Shown piece by piece: positions 16,689-25,227 of a stretch of 64,000 nt of DNA. Numbering within the stretch: the stretch's first letter is position 1; every line of letters begins with the position of its first letter. Source of the DNA: Sphaerisporangium fuscum (GTDB lineage: Bacteria; Actinomycetota; Actinomycetes; Streptosporangiales; Streptosporangiaceae). The stretch covers positions 1 through 64,000 of the forward strand of contig NZ_JAHDTF010000006.1 in NCBI RefSeq assembly GCF_018531465.1, read 5' to 3'. The position numbers and the translations under genes are program-made. Under the pieces are notes generated by a model. That model worked only from the letters and a program-made list of their open reading frames with translations, was not told the origin of the DNA and made no database searches.

Positions 16689-16738
16689 GCTCACACGGGG
16701 CGCACACGGCGCTGACGGGGGCACTTATGGCGCTCACA
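16689..16738. promoter_or_regulatory. Candidate SARP-binding heptamer array
   Basis: GCTCACA (16689), GCGCACA (16700) and GCTGACG (16711) start exactly 11 bp apart, and GCTCACA appears again at 16732. SARP/BTAD regulators bind direct heptamer repeats spaced 11 or 22 bp. Read toward the monooxygenase, the nearest heptamer ends 8 bp before TCAGTCT (complement of 16674-16680), the usual SARP distance to a -10 box. Confidence 0.5.
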
Positions 16739-16812
16739 TCCCGTCTCGCGACGCGTCAGCGCCGAGTTCGAGCACCCGTGGTGACGTCGGCCGGGAAGGG
16801 CGGTGGCGGCCC

Positions 16813-19800
16813 GTGAGCAATGGGGAAGCCGGAGCCGTGCCTGATTTGGGGACTCGAGGGCGCGTGCGCGAAGATCGGGAGATGGACGGGGACGCGCGGC
16901 TTCGCGTCACGCTGCTCGGCGCCTTTCAGGCGTCCCGCGGTGACGCCGCCCTGCCCGTTCCTGGTGCGCGGTCGCAGGGCCTGGTCGCACGGCTGGCGCT
17001 CGCCGGCGGGCGCCCGGTCGAGCAGGGCGTCCTGGTCGACGCGATCTGGGCCGAGGACCCGCCGGCCGGCCCCGCCCACGCCCTGCAGGCCCTCGTCTCG
17101 CGGCTGCGCCGGACCCTCGGCTCGGCCGGCGACGTCGCGCAGGTCGCGGGCGGCTACCGGCTGGACGTGGACGCGGCCGACGTGGACGCCCTGCGGTTCG
17201 AGCAGCTCGCCGCAGCCGGCCGTGACCGCCTGCGCGCCGGCGACCCGGCTGCCGCGGCGGCCGTGCTCGGCGAGGCCGTGACGCTGTGGGGCGACCGTCC
17301 CGGCGCCGAGCCGCCGGTCGTCGCCGCGGTAGCGCCCGCCGCCGCGACCCGGCTGGCCCACGCCTCGATCGAGGCCGTCGCCGACCTCGCCGACGCCGAG
17401 CTGACGCTGGGCCGTGCCGACGCGGCCGCCGCCCGCCTGACCGCCCTGCTCGCCGAGCACCCCGTCCACGAGCGGGCGGCCGCGCTGCTCATGGACGCCC
17501 TTGCCGCCCAGGGGCGTCAGGCCGAGGCCCTGGCCCTGTACGAGCGGGTCCGCGAAACCCTGGCCGGCGTCCTCGGCGCCGACCCGGGCGCCGCACTGCG
17601 CGAGCGCCACCTGCGCCTGCTGCGCGCCGAGCGGCCCGCCCCGGACGCCGCGCAGACCAGGTCGGGCAATCTGCCGGCGCCGCTGACCAGCTTCATCGGG
17701 CGCGACGACGACCTGGCGCGGATCGACACGCTGCTCGCCGCCGGGCGCCTGGTCACCGTGCTCGGTCCCGGCGGCGCAGGCAAGACGCGTCTCGCCGTCG
17801 AGGCCGCCCGCCGTCACCGCCACGAGTACCGCGACGGCGCCTGGGTGATCGACCTCGCCTCGGTCACCGAGCCGTCCAAGGTCGGCGCGGCCGTGCTCGC
17901 CGGGATCGGGCTGCGCGGGGGCGCGATGTCCGAGGCCCGGATGCGGGTCGAGGGCGACGAGCTGGACCTGCTCGTCGACAAGCTCGGTGGCAGAGAGAGC
18001 CTGCTGCTGGTCGACAACTGCGAGCACCTGATCGACGCCGTGGCCCATCTGGTCGCGGCACTGCTGTCCCGATGCGCCGGGCTGCGCGTGCTCGCCACCA
18101 GCCGCGAACCCCTCGCGGTCGACGGCGAGGCGCTGGTGCCGCTCGGCCCGCTCGCGCTGCCCGCGCCCGACGACGGCGTCGAACAGGCCCGGCGGGCGGC
18201 GTCGGTACGCCTGTTCACCGAGCGGGCGGCGGCCGTGCGCCCGGGCTTCGACGTGGACGAGACGACGCTGCCCGAGGTCCGCAGAGTGGTGCGCAGCCTG
18301 GACGGGATGCCGCTGGCGCTGGAGCTGGCCGCGGCCCGGCTGCGGACGCTGTCGCTGCCCGAGCTGGCCGACGGGCTGTCCGACAGGTTCCGGCTGCTCA
18401 CCACCGGCAGCCGCACCGCGCTGCCCCGGCACCGCACGCTGCGCGCGGTCATCGCCTGGAGCTGGGAGCTGCTGGGCGAACACGAGCGTACGGTCGCCGA
18501 ACGCGTCTCGATCCTGCCCGGCGGCGTCACGGCGGCCTCGGCCACCGCGGTCTGCGCCGGCACCGCGGTGCCGGCCGCCGAGATCCCCGAGCTGCTCGCG
18601 GGCCTGGTCGACCGGTCGCTCCTGCAGCTCGCGCCCGAACCGGGCCGCTACCGCATGCTGGAGACGCTGCGCGAGTACGGCACCGGCCGCCTGGCCGAGA
18701 CGGGCGACCTCGGCACCGTCCGCGACCTGGCCGCCGGCCACTTCACCGAGCTCATGGCCCGGTACGATCCGCAGCTGCGCGGCCCCGGCCAGCTGGCGGC
18801 CATGCGGGTCATCAGCGCCGAGTACGACAACGCGCTGGCCGCCCTGCGCCGGCGGTGCGACACCGGCGACGCTCCCGGCGCGGTCGCGCTCGCCCTGAGC
18901 CTGACCTGGTACTGGCAGATGTTCGGCCGGCACCTCGACGCGGCCCACTGGCTGGGCGAGGCACTGGCGGTGCCCGGCGGCGAACCGACGCCCGACCGTG
19001 ACTGCGCCCAGGCGATCTACCTCTCCAACCGGGTCGACACCCGGCCAGGGATGTCCGCCGGGGAGGCCGCGGACGACCGGGCGCAGATACGTGAGCTGAC
19101 GAACCGGCTGCTCGCGTACCCGGAGCTGCCCGGCCCATACGGCGCCTACGTGCTCACGCTCGCGTTCCTGCAGGAGGAGAAGACCGCGCTCGCGATCGTC
19201 GAGCAGCTGGCCGACGGCGACGACGTGTGGCTGTCCGGGCTGGCCCGCATGTTCCGGGCCCGGCTCGCCGAGAACGCGGGCGAGCTCGACAGGACGCGCG
19301 CCGACGTGACCGCGGCCCTGGCCCGCTTCCGGCAGGTCGGCGACCGCTGGGGCCAGGCCACCGCGCTGCCGATGCGCGCCCAGCTGCGGCAGTACGACGG
19401 CGACCTCGACGGCGCGCTGGCCGATCTGCGCGAGGCCCGGTCGCTGGCCGGCGAGTTCGGCTCGCTCAGCCTCGGCGACCAGGTGTTCAGCGACCTGCGC
19501 TGGATCGACCTGCACCTGCGGCGCGGCGACACCGAGCTGGCGATCGCTATGACCGAATCGGCCCGCGAGCGGGCGCGGCGGGCGACCTCGAAGGAGCTGC
19601 TGGTTCTGTTCGACGCCTGGGAGGCCGGCTTCCGGGTGCGGTTCGGCGACCTGGACCGGGCCCGGGCACTCCTTGACGACGCCGAACGGGATCTTGACGG
19701 CGACACCACGTTCGCCGGGGACCACGTGCGGACGCTGGTCGGCAGCGTACGGGCCTCGCTCTGCCTTGAGCTGGGCGACCTGGCCGGCGCGGAGAAGATG

Positions 19801-20139
19801 CTGGCGAAGGCGTACGCGGCGGCGCTGGAGACCCGGGACCTGCCGATCCTTTCGCTGGTGGCGGTGAACGCCGCCGCGCTCGCCGAGGCGCACGGGCGGC
19901 ATCACGAGTCGGCCGTCCTGCTCGGCGCCGCCTCCCGGCTGCGCGGCACTCACGACCGCACCGATCCGCAGGTTCGCGAGCTCACCCGCCGAGGGCGGGT
20001 CGCGCTGGGCGAGGAAGCCTTCGCCGCCGCGTACGGGAAGGGCTGGGAGCTGGACGGGAAGACGGCCGTCACCGAAGCCGACCCGGCCCGCCTGCGCCGG
20101 GAACTCAGGACGGCTCACCCGGCCGGTGGCCGGACGTGA
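16813..20139 (+). CDS. SARP-like regulator with BTAD, NB-ARC ATPase and TPR domains (AfsR-type)
   Basis: About 1,085-1,108 residues. Domains in order: winged-helix DNA-binding (LRVTLLGAFQASRGD ... QALVSRLRRTLGSAG), BTAD helical repeats ending EALALYERVRETLAGVLGAD, an AAA/NB-ARC ATPase with FIGRDDDLARI, Walker A GPGGAGKTRLA (about 318-328) and Walker B SLLLVDNCEH, a winged helix with SLDGMPLALELAAARLR, then a long TPR-like helical tail. This is the architecture of AfsR/GHL-type activators. Possible starts are GTG 16813, GTG 16840 and ATG 16882; none has a strong ribosome site, and 16882 gives the best-aligned N-terminus. It is divergent from the flavin monooxygenase. Confidence 0.85.
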   Translation: MSNGEAGAVPDLGTRGRVREDREMDGDARLRVTLLGAFQASRGDAALPVPGARSQGLVARLALAGGRPVEQGVLVDAIWAEDPPAGPAHALQALVSRLRRTLGSAGDVAQVAGGYRLDVDAADVDALRFEQLAAAGRDRLRAGDPAAAAAVLGEAVTLWGDRPGAEPPVVAAVAPAAATRLAHASIEAVADLADAELTLGRADAAAARLTALLAEHPVHERAAALLMDALAAQGRQAEALALYERVRETLAGVLGADPGAALRERHLRLLRAERPAPDAAQTRSGNLPAPLTSFIGRDDDLARIDTLLAAGRLVTVLGPGGAGKTRLAVEAARRHRHEYRDGAWVIDLASVTEPSKVGAAVLAGIGLRGGAMSEARMRVEGDELDLLVDKLGGRESLLLVDNCEHLIDAVAHLVAALLSRCAGLRVLATSREPLAVDGEALVPLGPLALPAPDDGVEQARRAASVRLFTERAAAVRPGFDVDETTLPEVRRVVRSLDGMPLALELAAARLRTLSLPELADGLSDRFRLLTTGSRTALPRHRTLRAVIAWSWELLGEHERTVAERVSILPGGVTAASATAVCAGTAVPAAEIPELLAGLVDRSLLQLAPEPGRYRMLETLREYGTGRLAETGDLGTVRDLAAGHFTELMARYDPQLRGPGQLAAMRVISAEYDNALAALRRRCDTGDAPGAVALALSLTWYWQMFGRHLDAAHWLGEALAVPGGEPTPDRDCAQAIYLSNRVDTRPGMSAGEAADDRAQIRELTNRLLAYPELPGPYGAYVLTLAFLQEEKTALAIVEQLADGDDVWLSGLARMFRARLAENAGELDRTRADVTAALARFRQVGDRWGQATALPMRAQLRQYDGDLDGALADLREARSLAGEFGSLSLGDQVFSDLRWIDLHLRRGDTELAIAMTESARERARRATSKELLVLFDAWEAGFRVRFGDLDRARALLDDAERDLDGDTTFAGDHVRTLVGSVRASLCLELGDLAGAEKMLAKAYAAALETRDLPILSLVAVNAAALAEAHGRHHESAVLLGAASRLRGTHDRTDPQVRELTRRGRVALGEEAFAAAYGKGWELDGKTAVTEADPARLRRELRTAHPAGGRT

Positions 20140-20199
20140 TCGACTCGGCCTGACCGAGACGCTCTGGACCGATCTGCTGTCTTGGTGAATTGTCCAGTG

Positions 20200-20659
20200 T
20201 CAGGCGACTGTCACTCCGCCTTCGGTGGAGTCGGTGGAGCGGCTGAGTTCCCCCCAGGCGTCGAAGTCGTCCTGGACGCGTTGGCGCCCGGCGCTGACCA
20301 GGCGTATCGCGTCCGAGCCGAGCAGGATGTGCACGGGAGGCTTCTCCACCTCCAGGAGGGTGAGGATGGCGTCGCCCGCGCGATCGGGGTCACCGATGCC
20401 CTGACCCGCGAGGGCCTGGCGGCGAGTCCTGATCGGGTCGAACAGCGCGTCGTGGTCGGCGATGCTGCGTGGTACGCGGGCCAGTGACCTTCCTGCCCAG
20501 TCGGTCTTGAACGCGCCGGGAGCCACGGCCGTGACCCGCACGCCGTTTGCTGCCTTCGTAGAACGCCAGGCCGGGGAAGGTGGTGTGCTCGCCCATCGAC
20601 GTGATGACGAAGATGTGGCCGCCGCGCCGTTCCCGTGTGCCGGGGAGGACCGCTTTCAC
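20200..20659 (-). pseudogene. Short-chain dehydrogenase, truncated and frameshifted
   Basis: The upstream frame reads MKAVLPGTRERRGGHIFVIT, SMGEHTTFPGLAFYEGSKR; after a slip near 20535 the other frame continues NGVRVTAVAPGAFKTDWAGR ... DPDRAGDAILTLLEVEKPPV ... LLGSDAIRLVSAGRQRV. The Rossmann half (TGxxxGxG, NNAG) is absent, and the Y-x3-K site is at the break (YEGSK is still visible). It is a dead remnant of an SDR of the same broad group as the gene at 2141. It lies between the SARP-like gene and the MerR gene and has no partner. Confidence 0.65.
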
Positions 20660-20737
20660 GGTCGCTACCGGGGAAGGCTTCTGGTTCGCGCTCCGTCCCC
20701 GATGCCCGACATCGGCGACATCCTGTCCGTACCGGCG

Positions 20738-21529
20738 CTACCCGGGACCCACACCCGGTGTAGGGGCCACGCGCTCGAGCTTGGTCCAGCCCGTCCAGCC
20801 TCGCTGCTTCAGCAGCTCGATCAGCCGACGCGCCGGCGGCACGGTGTCGAACGCCAGCGCGTCCATCAGCTTGACGAGCGGTGACTCGATGTCGGTGTCG
20901 TCGACATAGTCCTCGCCCCGCTCGTCGGCCATACGTGTGATGTAGGCGGCCAGCTCGTCGGCCAGCTCGACCAGCCGCGGGTCGTCGTCGGTCCGGTCGA
21001 GAGCCTGGCTCAGGGTGAGGTAGAAGTCGACCAGCCGTGGATCGTCGAGCTGCTCCCGCTTGCGTGCCATCCACTCCGGGACCCGCGCGGGTGAATGCGT
21101 GGCCAGCGGGATCCAGCCGTCACGCTCGGCCCGGACGATCCGCTCGTCGACCCCGAGCGCCCGCAGCCGGTCGAGATACTCGACCACCTCCGGGGGCAGT
21201 ACCAGGCTGTCCCCGGAGGTTAGCCGGGCGATTCGCTCGAGGTGCCGCTGCCGCTCGCTGATCTCCGCCCGCAGCCGCCTGTCGATGTCCGCGACCGCCG
21301 CGGCGAACTCCTCCTCACTGGCCCGCAGCAGCTCCCGCACCCGCGCCAGCGGAACCCCGGCCTCGGCGAGGGTCCGGATTCTGATCAGCTCGATCACGGC
21401 GCCGGCGTCGTATCTGCGGTAGCCGGAGTGGTCCCGCTCGGGCTCCGGCAGCAGCCCCTTGGCGTGGTAGTGCCGCACCGCGCGCACCGTCACTCCGGCG
21501 TACGACGCCAGCTCACCGATGGTCAGCAT
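20738..21529 (-). CDS. MerR-family transcriptional regulator
   Basis: 263 residues. Typical N-terminus MLTIGELASYAGVTVRAVRH, YHAKGLLPEPERDHSGYRRY, then a dimerisation coiled coil (RRLRAEISERQRHLERIARL). The C-terminal about 140 residues (VDERIVRAERDGWIPLATHS ... RLIELLKQRGWTGWTKLE) form an effector domain like those in TipA/BltR-type activators. The start overlaps the end of the hydrolase gene by 17 bp, so the two are one operon. The dyad in front of the operon is probably its operator. Confidence 0.85.
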   Translation of the reverse strand: MLTIGELASYAGVTVRAVRHYHAKGLLPEPERDHSGYRRYDAGAVIELIRIRTLAEAGVPLARVRELLRASEEEFAAAVADIDRRLRAEISERQRHLERIARLTSGDSLVLPPEVVEYLDRLRALGVDERIVRAERDGWIPLATHSPARVPEWMARKREQLDDPRLVDFYLTLSQALDRTDDDPRLVELADELAAYITRMADERGEDYVDDTDIESPLVKLMDALAFDTVPPARRLIELLKQRGWTGWTKLERVAPTPGVGPG

Positions 21530-22442
21530 CGGATCGGTCTCCAGGAGTCGCTCGAGAGGTCGCCCGGCCGGCCGGGCCTTCTGCAGCGAGGATGATCCGG
21601 GCGATCTCCGGGGCATGGGTGAAGACCAGCTGATGATCGGCCTCGAGCCAGGTGGTGGCGATGTGGGGTTGCTCGCGGACAAGCCGCTCGACGCCGGCAC
21701 GCCAGTTCTGGTTGAAACGGGGCGCATGCCCTTCGCCGCTGTCGCCGGCCATCGCGGTCGACATGATCAGGCTGATGGGCCGGTCGATCTTCCTGTACCG
21801 GTCGAGGATCTCGGACCGGATCTCATCGATCTCGAGGTTCAGGTCGAGAATCTCCTTGGCGGTGAGCAACACCTGACGCGGGGTGCCCCGCTTGGCCTCC
21901 TGCTGCGTCGCCAGATCCTCCCACATGGCGCGGAACTCCGGCAGGACGGCCTCGGTGATGAACGGTTCGGGCACCGGGTTCGCCCCGTCGATGAGAACAA
22001 GCTCGGCGACGGTGTCAGGATGCTCCGAGGCGTAGTGCACGGCCAGGTCGGCGCCCAGCGAGTAGCCCACGAGCACGGGCGCCGCTGGCAGGCCGAGGTT
22101 TCCCAGCTCGGCCATCACCGCGACGAGATCGCTGAGGAAATCCTCGAAGGAGTACCGGCCGGCGGCGGAGGCGAGGCCATGGCCCCGCAGGTCGAAGGTC
22201 ACCACGTCGTGGTCGCGCCGCAGCAGCATGGTCAGCTGGCGCAGGTCCGCCTGTGTCGAGTTCAGCCCAGGGCACAGGACCAGCGGTCGCCCCTGGCCGC
22301 CGCGGGACACCGGGATCGTGACGCCGTCGTGCTGGATCGTGAAGTGCCGCATCGTCCTGTCGCCTCTCTCCGCCCGCTGTCCAGCATTGTTGTGCTCGTC
22401 GTACAGCTCGTCGACCTCAATCGCCTTGGTTTCCGTGGTCAT
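21513..22442 (-). CDS. Alpha/beta hydrolase
   Basis: 309 residues if begun at ATG 22442; a shorter start at 22352 (MRHFTIQHDGVTIPV) is equally close to the fold start. Oxyanion region GQGRPLVLCPGLNSTQADLR, DLRGHGLAS, nucleophile elbow LVGYSLGADLAVHYA with Ser, and a His in WLEADHQLVF show an active hydrolase; the substrate cannot be told. ATG 22442 would be leaderless behind the MerR-type dyad. It overlaps the MerR gene by 17 bp. Confidence 0.8.
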   Translation of the reverse strand: MTTETKAIEVDELYDEHNNAGQRAERGDRTMRHFTIQHDGVTIPVSRGGQGRPLVLCPGLNSTQADLRQLTMLLRRDHDVVTFDLRGHGLASAAGRYSFEDFLSDLVAVMAELGNLGLPAAPVLVGYSLGADLAVHYASEHPDTVAELVLIDGANPVPEPFITEAVLPEFRAMWEDLATQQEAKRGTPRQVLLTAKEILDLNLEIDEIRSEILDRYRKIDRPISLIMSTAMAGDSGEGHAPRFNQNWRAGVERLVREQPHIATTWLEADHQLVFTHAPEIARIILAAEGPAGRATSRATPGDRSDADHR

Positions 22443-22460
22443 GCCACCATGCTGAGAGCC

Positions 22461-22479
22461 TGACCCTGCGTCAGGGTCA
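22461..22479 (-). promoter_or_regulatory. MerR-type operator/promoter of the hydrolase-merR operon
   Basis: Perfect 8-bp arms in TGACCCTGCGTCAGGGTCA with a 3-bp centre, overlapping TTGACC on the minus strand as a -35 box. CAGCAT about 20 bp further on could be a -10, followed by 6 bp and ATG 22442. A dyad inside an over-long 19-20-bp spacer is the hallmark of MerR-activated promoters. Confidence 0.55.
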
Positions 22480-22582
22480 AGCGGCGTGGCGACATGACGC
22501 CCGTACATCCGCGATCGCCGCTTTCCGGACCACGCCTGCCCGCAGGGCTTTGACGGTGAGGAGCCGCCGGGCCTGGTGACGA

Positions 22583-22618
22583 GTTCGCACACGATCGGAT
22601 CGCCGGTCGTGTGCGAAC
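22583..22618. terminator. Stem-loop terminator after the nucleoside hydrolase
   Basis: Perfect 12-bp arms GTTCGCACACGA and TCGTGTGCGAAC with a 12-nt loop, 20 bp beyond the stop codon of the nucleoside hydrolase gene and before the promoter of the hydrolase-merR operon. Confidence 0.75.
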
Positions 22619-22637
22619 GGGTGGTAGGGAGGGTGGC

Positions 22638-23606
22638 TCAGGCTGGTGCGCCGCCGTCGTGACGAGTGAAGACGTCGAGCAGTAGCTCCGCCAGGAGCTT
22701 GGCGTCCGCTCCGAAGGCGACGTCGGCGTTGGGCTGCTGGGCCGCCCCGAGCCGGGTGTCCATCACGGTGCGGCCGACGGTGAGGGAATCGGTGGTCTCG
22801 ACGGCGACGTGCAGGCTCCGAGTGGTGATGACCTGGGGCTGGACGAGGTAGGCGGTGCAGACCACGTCGTGCACCGGTGCGGCGTCTTCGGCGGACACGA
22901 CGCCCTGATAGGCGGAGATCCGTCGCGAGATGAACCGGGAGGCGGCGATCCCGGCGGGAGTCCCCGACTTTTCCAGCTGGAGGCAGGTGTCCCTGGTGAC
23001 CAGCGCCTGGTAGGTGGCGTCGAGCGGCACCAGGGTGGTACGGGTGAACCCCGCGGACAGGACCATGCTCGCGGCCTCGGGGTCGGCCCAGATGTTGAAC
23101 TCGGCCGACGCGGTCACGTTGGTCACGGCGTGGCCGCCGCCCATCACCACCAGTTCGTCGACCGCTTCCGTCAGGGAAGGATCGATGGCGAGGACGGTGG
23201 CGATGTTGCTCAGCGGTCCGACCGGTACCAGGGTGATCTGTTCGGTTGTCGCCCGGAGCGTCTCGACCAGGAACTCGACGGCCCCGGTGTTCTGGCGCGT
23301 GCTGCGCGGTGGCGGGATCGGCAGGGCGCTGCCGTGCGGGTCGACGTCGGAGTCCCGCTCGAAGTGCTTGGTGGAGGGGAAGCCGCGCCTCGCGATGGGA
23401 CGGCTGAGCCCGGCGAAGACCGGGATCCGGGACCTGCCGATCCAGTCGAGTACCCGCAGCGTGTTGTCGGTGGTGTTCTCCAGCGGCACGTTGCCGTTGA
23501 CGGTGGTGACACCGATCAGGTCGAGTTCCGGATGCAACGCCGCGAACATGATCGCTACTGCGTCGTCGGTCCCGGTGTCGACGTCGAGAATGACCTTTCG
23601 GCTCAT
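22638..23606 (-). CDS. Inosine-uridine-type nucleoside hydrolase
   Basis: 322 residues. The N-terminal calcium/ribose motif DVDTGTDDAVAIMFAAL, TTVNGNVPLENTTDNTLRVL, PVGPLSNIATVLAIDP and the ribose-binding FNIWADPEAASMVL are those of the IUNH family, which splits nucleosides into base and ribose. A late Asp/His context is kept in PVHDVVCTAYL. The ATG overlaps the transporter stop (ATGA), so the two genes are coupled; the transporter may import the nucleoside. It is controlled by the divergent GntR regulator. Confidence 0.85.
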   Translation of the reverse strand: MSRKVILDVDTGTDDAVAIMFAALHPELDLIGVTTVNGNVPLENTTDNTLRVLDWIGRSRIPVFAGLSRPIARRGFPSTKHFERDSDVDPHGSALPIPPPRSTRQNTGAVEFLVETLRATTEQITLVPVGPLSNIATVLAIDPSLTEAVDELVVMGGGHAVTNVTASAEFNIWADPEAASMVLSAGFTRTTLVPLDATYQALVTRDTCLQLEKSGTPAGIAASRFISRRISAYQGVVSAEDAAPVHDVVCTAYLVQPQVITTRSLHVAVETTDSLTVGRTVMDTRLGAAQQPNADVAFGADAKLLAELLLDVFTRHDGGAPA

Positions 23607-25057
23607 GAGTACGCCTTCCCTTCCATAGTGGCGGTGAGCAGGCCGTCGCCGGCGGATCGGTGACGGGGGATCTCGGCGGCTGTGGGCCGCGGGATGAGGT
23701 ACGAGGTGGCGAAGGCGGCGACCGTGATGACCAGGCCGCAGCCGATGGCGGCGGCGTAGCTGCCGGGGGCCGATGACCAGGCCCGGCCGCCGGCGAGCTG
23801 GACGACGGGCAGGACGGCGAAGCTCAACCCGGCGCCGAAGTTGAACGCGCCGCAGTTGGCGCCCGGCAGGAATCCCTGGGCGTCTTGCGGCGAGAGCACC
23901 ACGGCAAGCCCGTTCAGCATGATGTTGGCCATGCCGGCGTAGGCGATACCGAGCAGCACGACCGCGGTGATGAGCAGCGGCAGCGACGTGAGACCGGCGG
24001 CGGCCATCAGCGCCAGCGCCACGACGCTGCCCCCGAGGCCGAGACGGAGCACGCGCAGGTAGCCCATGTGGGGGGCCAGCCTTCCCGCGAAAGGACCGAC
24101 CGCCCAGCCGACGAGCGCGTAGGGGCAGAGGAGCAGCAGAGACGTCGCGTCCGCCGCGAGCCCGAACCCGATCTCGCGGTTCTGAGCGAAGGCGACCACC
24201 AGTCCGTTGACCGTGGCGAAGATCCCGGTCAGCGCCAGCGTGGTGGTGAGCAGAAGCGCCCAGGTCGAGCGTTGCCGTAGCCGTGCGGGACTGGCGAGGG
24301 CGTGCGGAGTCGCCCGCTCGACGAACCAGAAGACGGTGAACGACACCAGGGCGACCGCACCCAGCACGACGACCAGCACCCAGTTCGCGGCGGCGAGCTT
24401 GCTCACCTCGTTGAGCGCGACGAGGACGCACCCGATCGCCACGACGAGCGGGACCACGCCCCGCCAGTCCATCACGGCCTGCTCCGACGGCCGGGACTCG
24501 GGTGCCAGCCAAGCGACGAGGACGGTCGCGCCCAGCGCGACGACCGCCATGAGCCAGAAGACCGGCCGGAACCCGGAGTGGGTGGCCAGGAACCCGCCGA
24601 GCAGCACGTCGACGCCGGCGATGCCGCCGTTGACGGCGGTGACCACGCCCATGAGGGCGCCGTAGCGGCGGGCGTCGGGAACGGCGGCGCGCAGCATGAG
24701 CAGGCAGATCGCGATCACAGAGCCGGAACAGCCCTGGATCACACGCGCCACGTCGAGCACGAAAATGCTGGGCGCGAGGGCGGCGAGGACGGACCCCACC
24801 GCGACGAGGGCGAGGGTGACGACGAGTACACGCCGTCTGCCCTTGATGTCGCTCAGGCGCGGTACGAAAACGGCGAAGAGGGCTGCGGAGGTGAAGAACG
24901 CGGTCTGCGACAGGCCGACCGCCGCCTCATCGACGCCGAGCTCGGTCGCGATGGAGGGGAGGACCGGGCTGAGCATGCTCGCGTTGAGCTGGAAGGCCAC
25001 GCATGCGCTCAGCAGCGCGACCATGAGCGCGCCGGTTCTCATTGTTCGGTCATTCAT
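23603..25057 (-). CDS. MFS transporter, probably nucleoside-related
   Basis: 484 residues with about 14 membrane segments. MRTGALMVALLSACVAFQLN starts the first helix; motif A is RLSDIKGRRRVLVVTLAL, and ARVIQGCSGSVIAICLLM follows. The family is DHA2-like, often drug export, but coupling with a nucleoside hydrolase (4-bp overlap) suggests a role with its substrate or product. ATG 25057 (MNDRTMRTG) is taken as start; 25045 is possible. The gene is divergent from a GntR gene with two operator-like palindromes between. Confidence 0.8.
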   Translation of the reverse strand: MNDRTMRTGALMVALLSACVAFQLNASMLSPVLPSIATELGVDEAAVGLSQTAFFTSAALFAVFVPRLSDIKGRRRVLVVTLALVAVGSVLAALAPSIFVLDVARVIQGCSGSVIAICLLMLRAAVPDARRYGALMGVVTAVNGGIAGVDVLLGGFLATHSGFRPVFWLMAVVALGATVLVAWLAPESRPSEQAVMDWRGVVPLVVAIGCVLVALNEVSKLAAANWVLVVVLGAVALVSFTVFWFVERATPHALASPARLRQRSTWALLLTTTLALTGIFATVNGLVVAFAQNREIGFGLAADATSLLLLCPYALVGWAVGPFAGRLAPHMGYLRVLRLGLGGSVVALALMAAAGLTSLPLLITAVVLLGIAYAGMANIMLNGLAVVLSPQDAQGFLPGANCGAFNFGAGLSFAVLPVVQLAGGRAWSSAPGSYAAAIGCGLVITVAAFATSYLIPRPTAAEIPRHRSAGDGLLTATMEGKAYS

Positions 25058-25112
25058 GACGCCTCTACTTCCGGCCGGGGACGCTCTGAACAAGCGAATC
25101 TCCCCAAGTGGT

Positions 25113-25206
25113 GGTATACCGTATGCCTACTGCCTGAAGTTCGCGAACGTCAAGCATTCGCCTGGAATTCGAGGTAGATTGGCATATTGCTGGGATGCGG
25201 TATACC
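25113..25206. promoter_or_regulatory. Two GntR-type operators, inverted to each other
   Basis: GGTATACC occurs at 25113-25120 and 25199-25206. Extended, both read TGGTATACCGYATSCC, the second on the opposite strand. They flank the about 80-bp divergent promoter region between the transporter and the GntR gene. FCD-type GntR proteins often bind T-GTATAC-A-like palindromes. Confidence 0.65.
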
Positions 25207-25227
25207 AAGAGGTGAGAGGAGGTGGAC

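Noticed and set aside
16756-20118. 1,120-residue minus-strand frame opposite the SARP-like gene
   Set aside because: Mirror of a third-position GC-biased gene; no recognisable domain and a composition dominated by Gly, Arg, Gln and Val.
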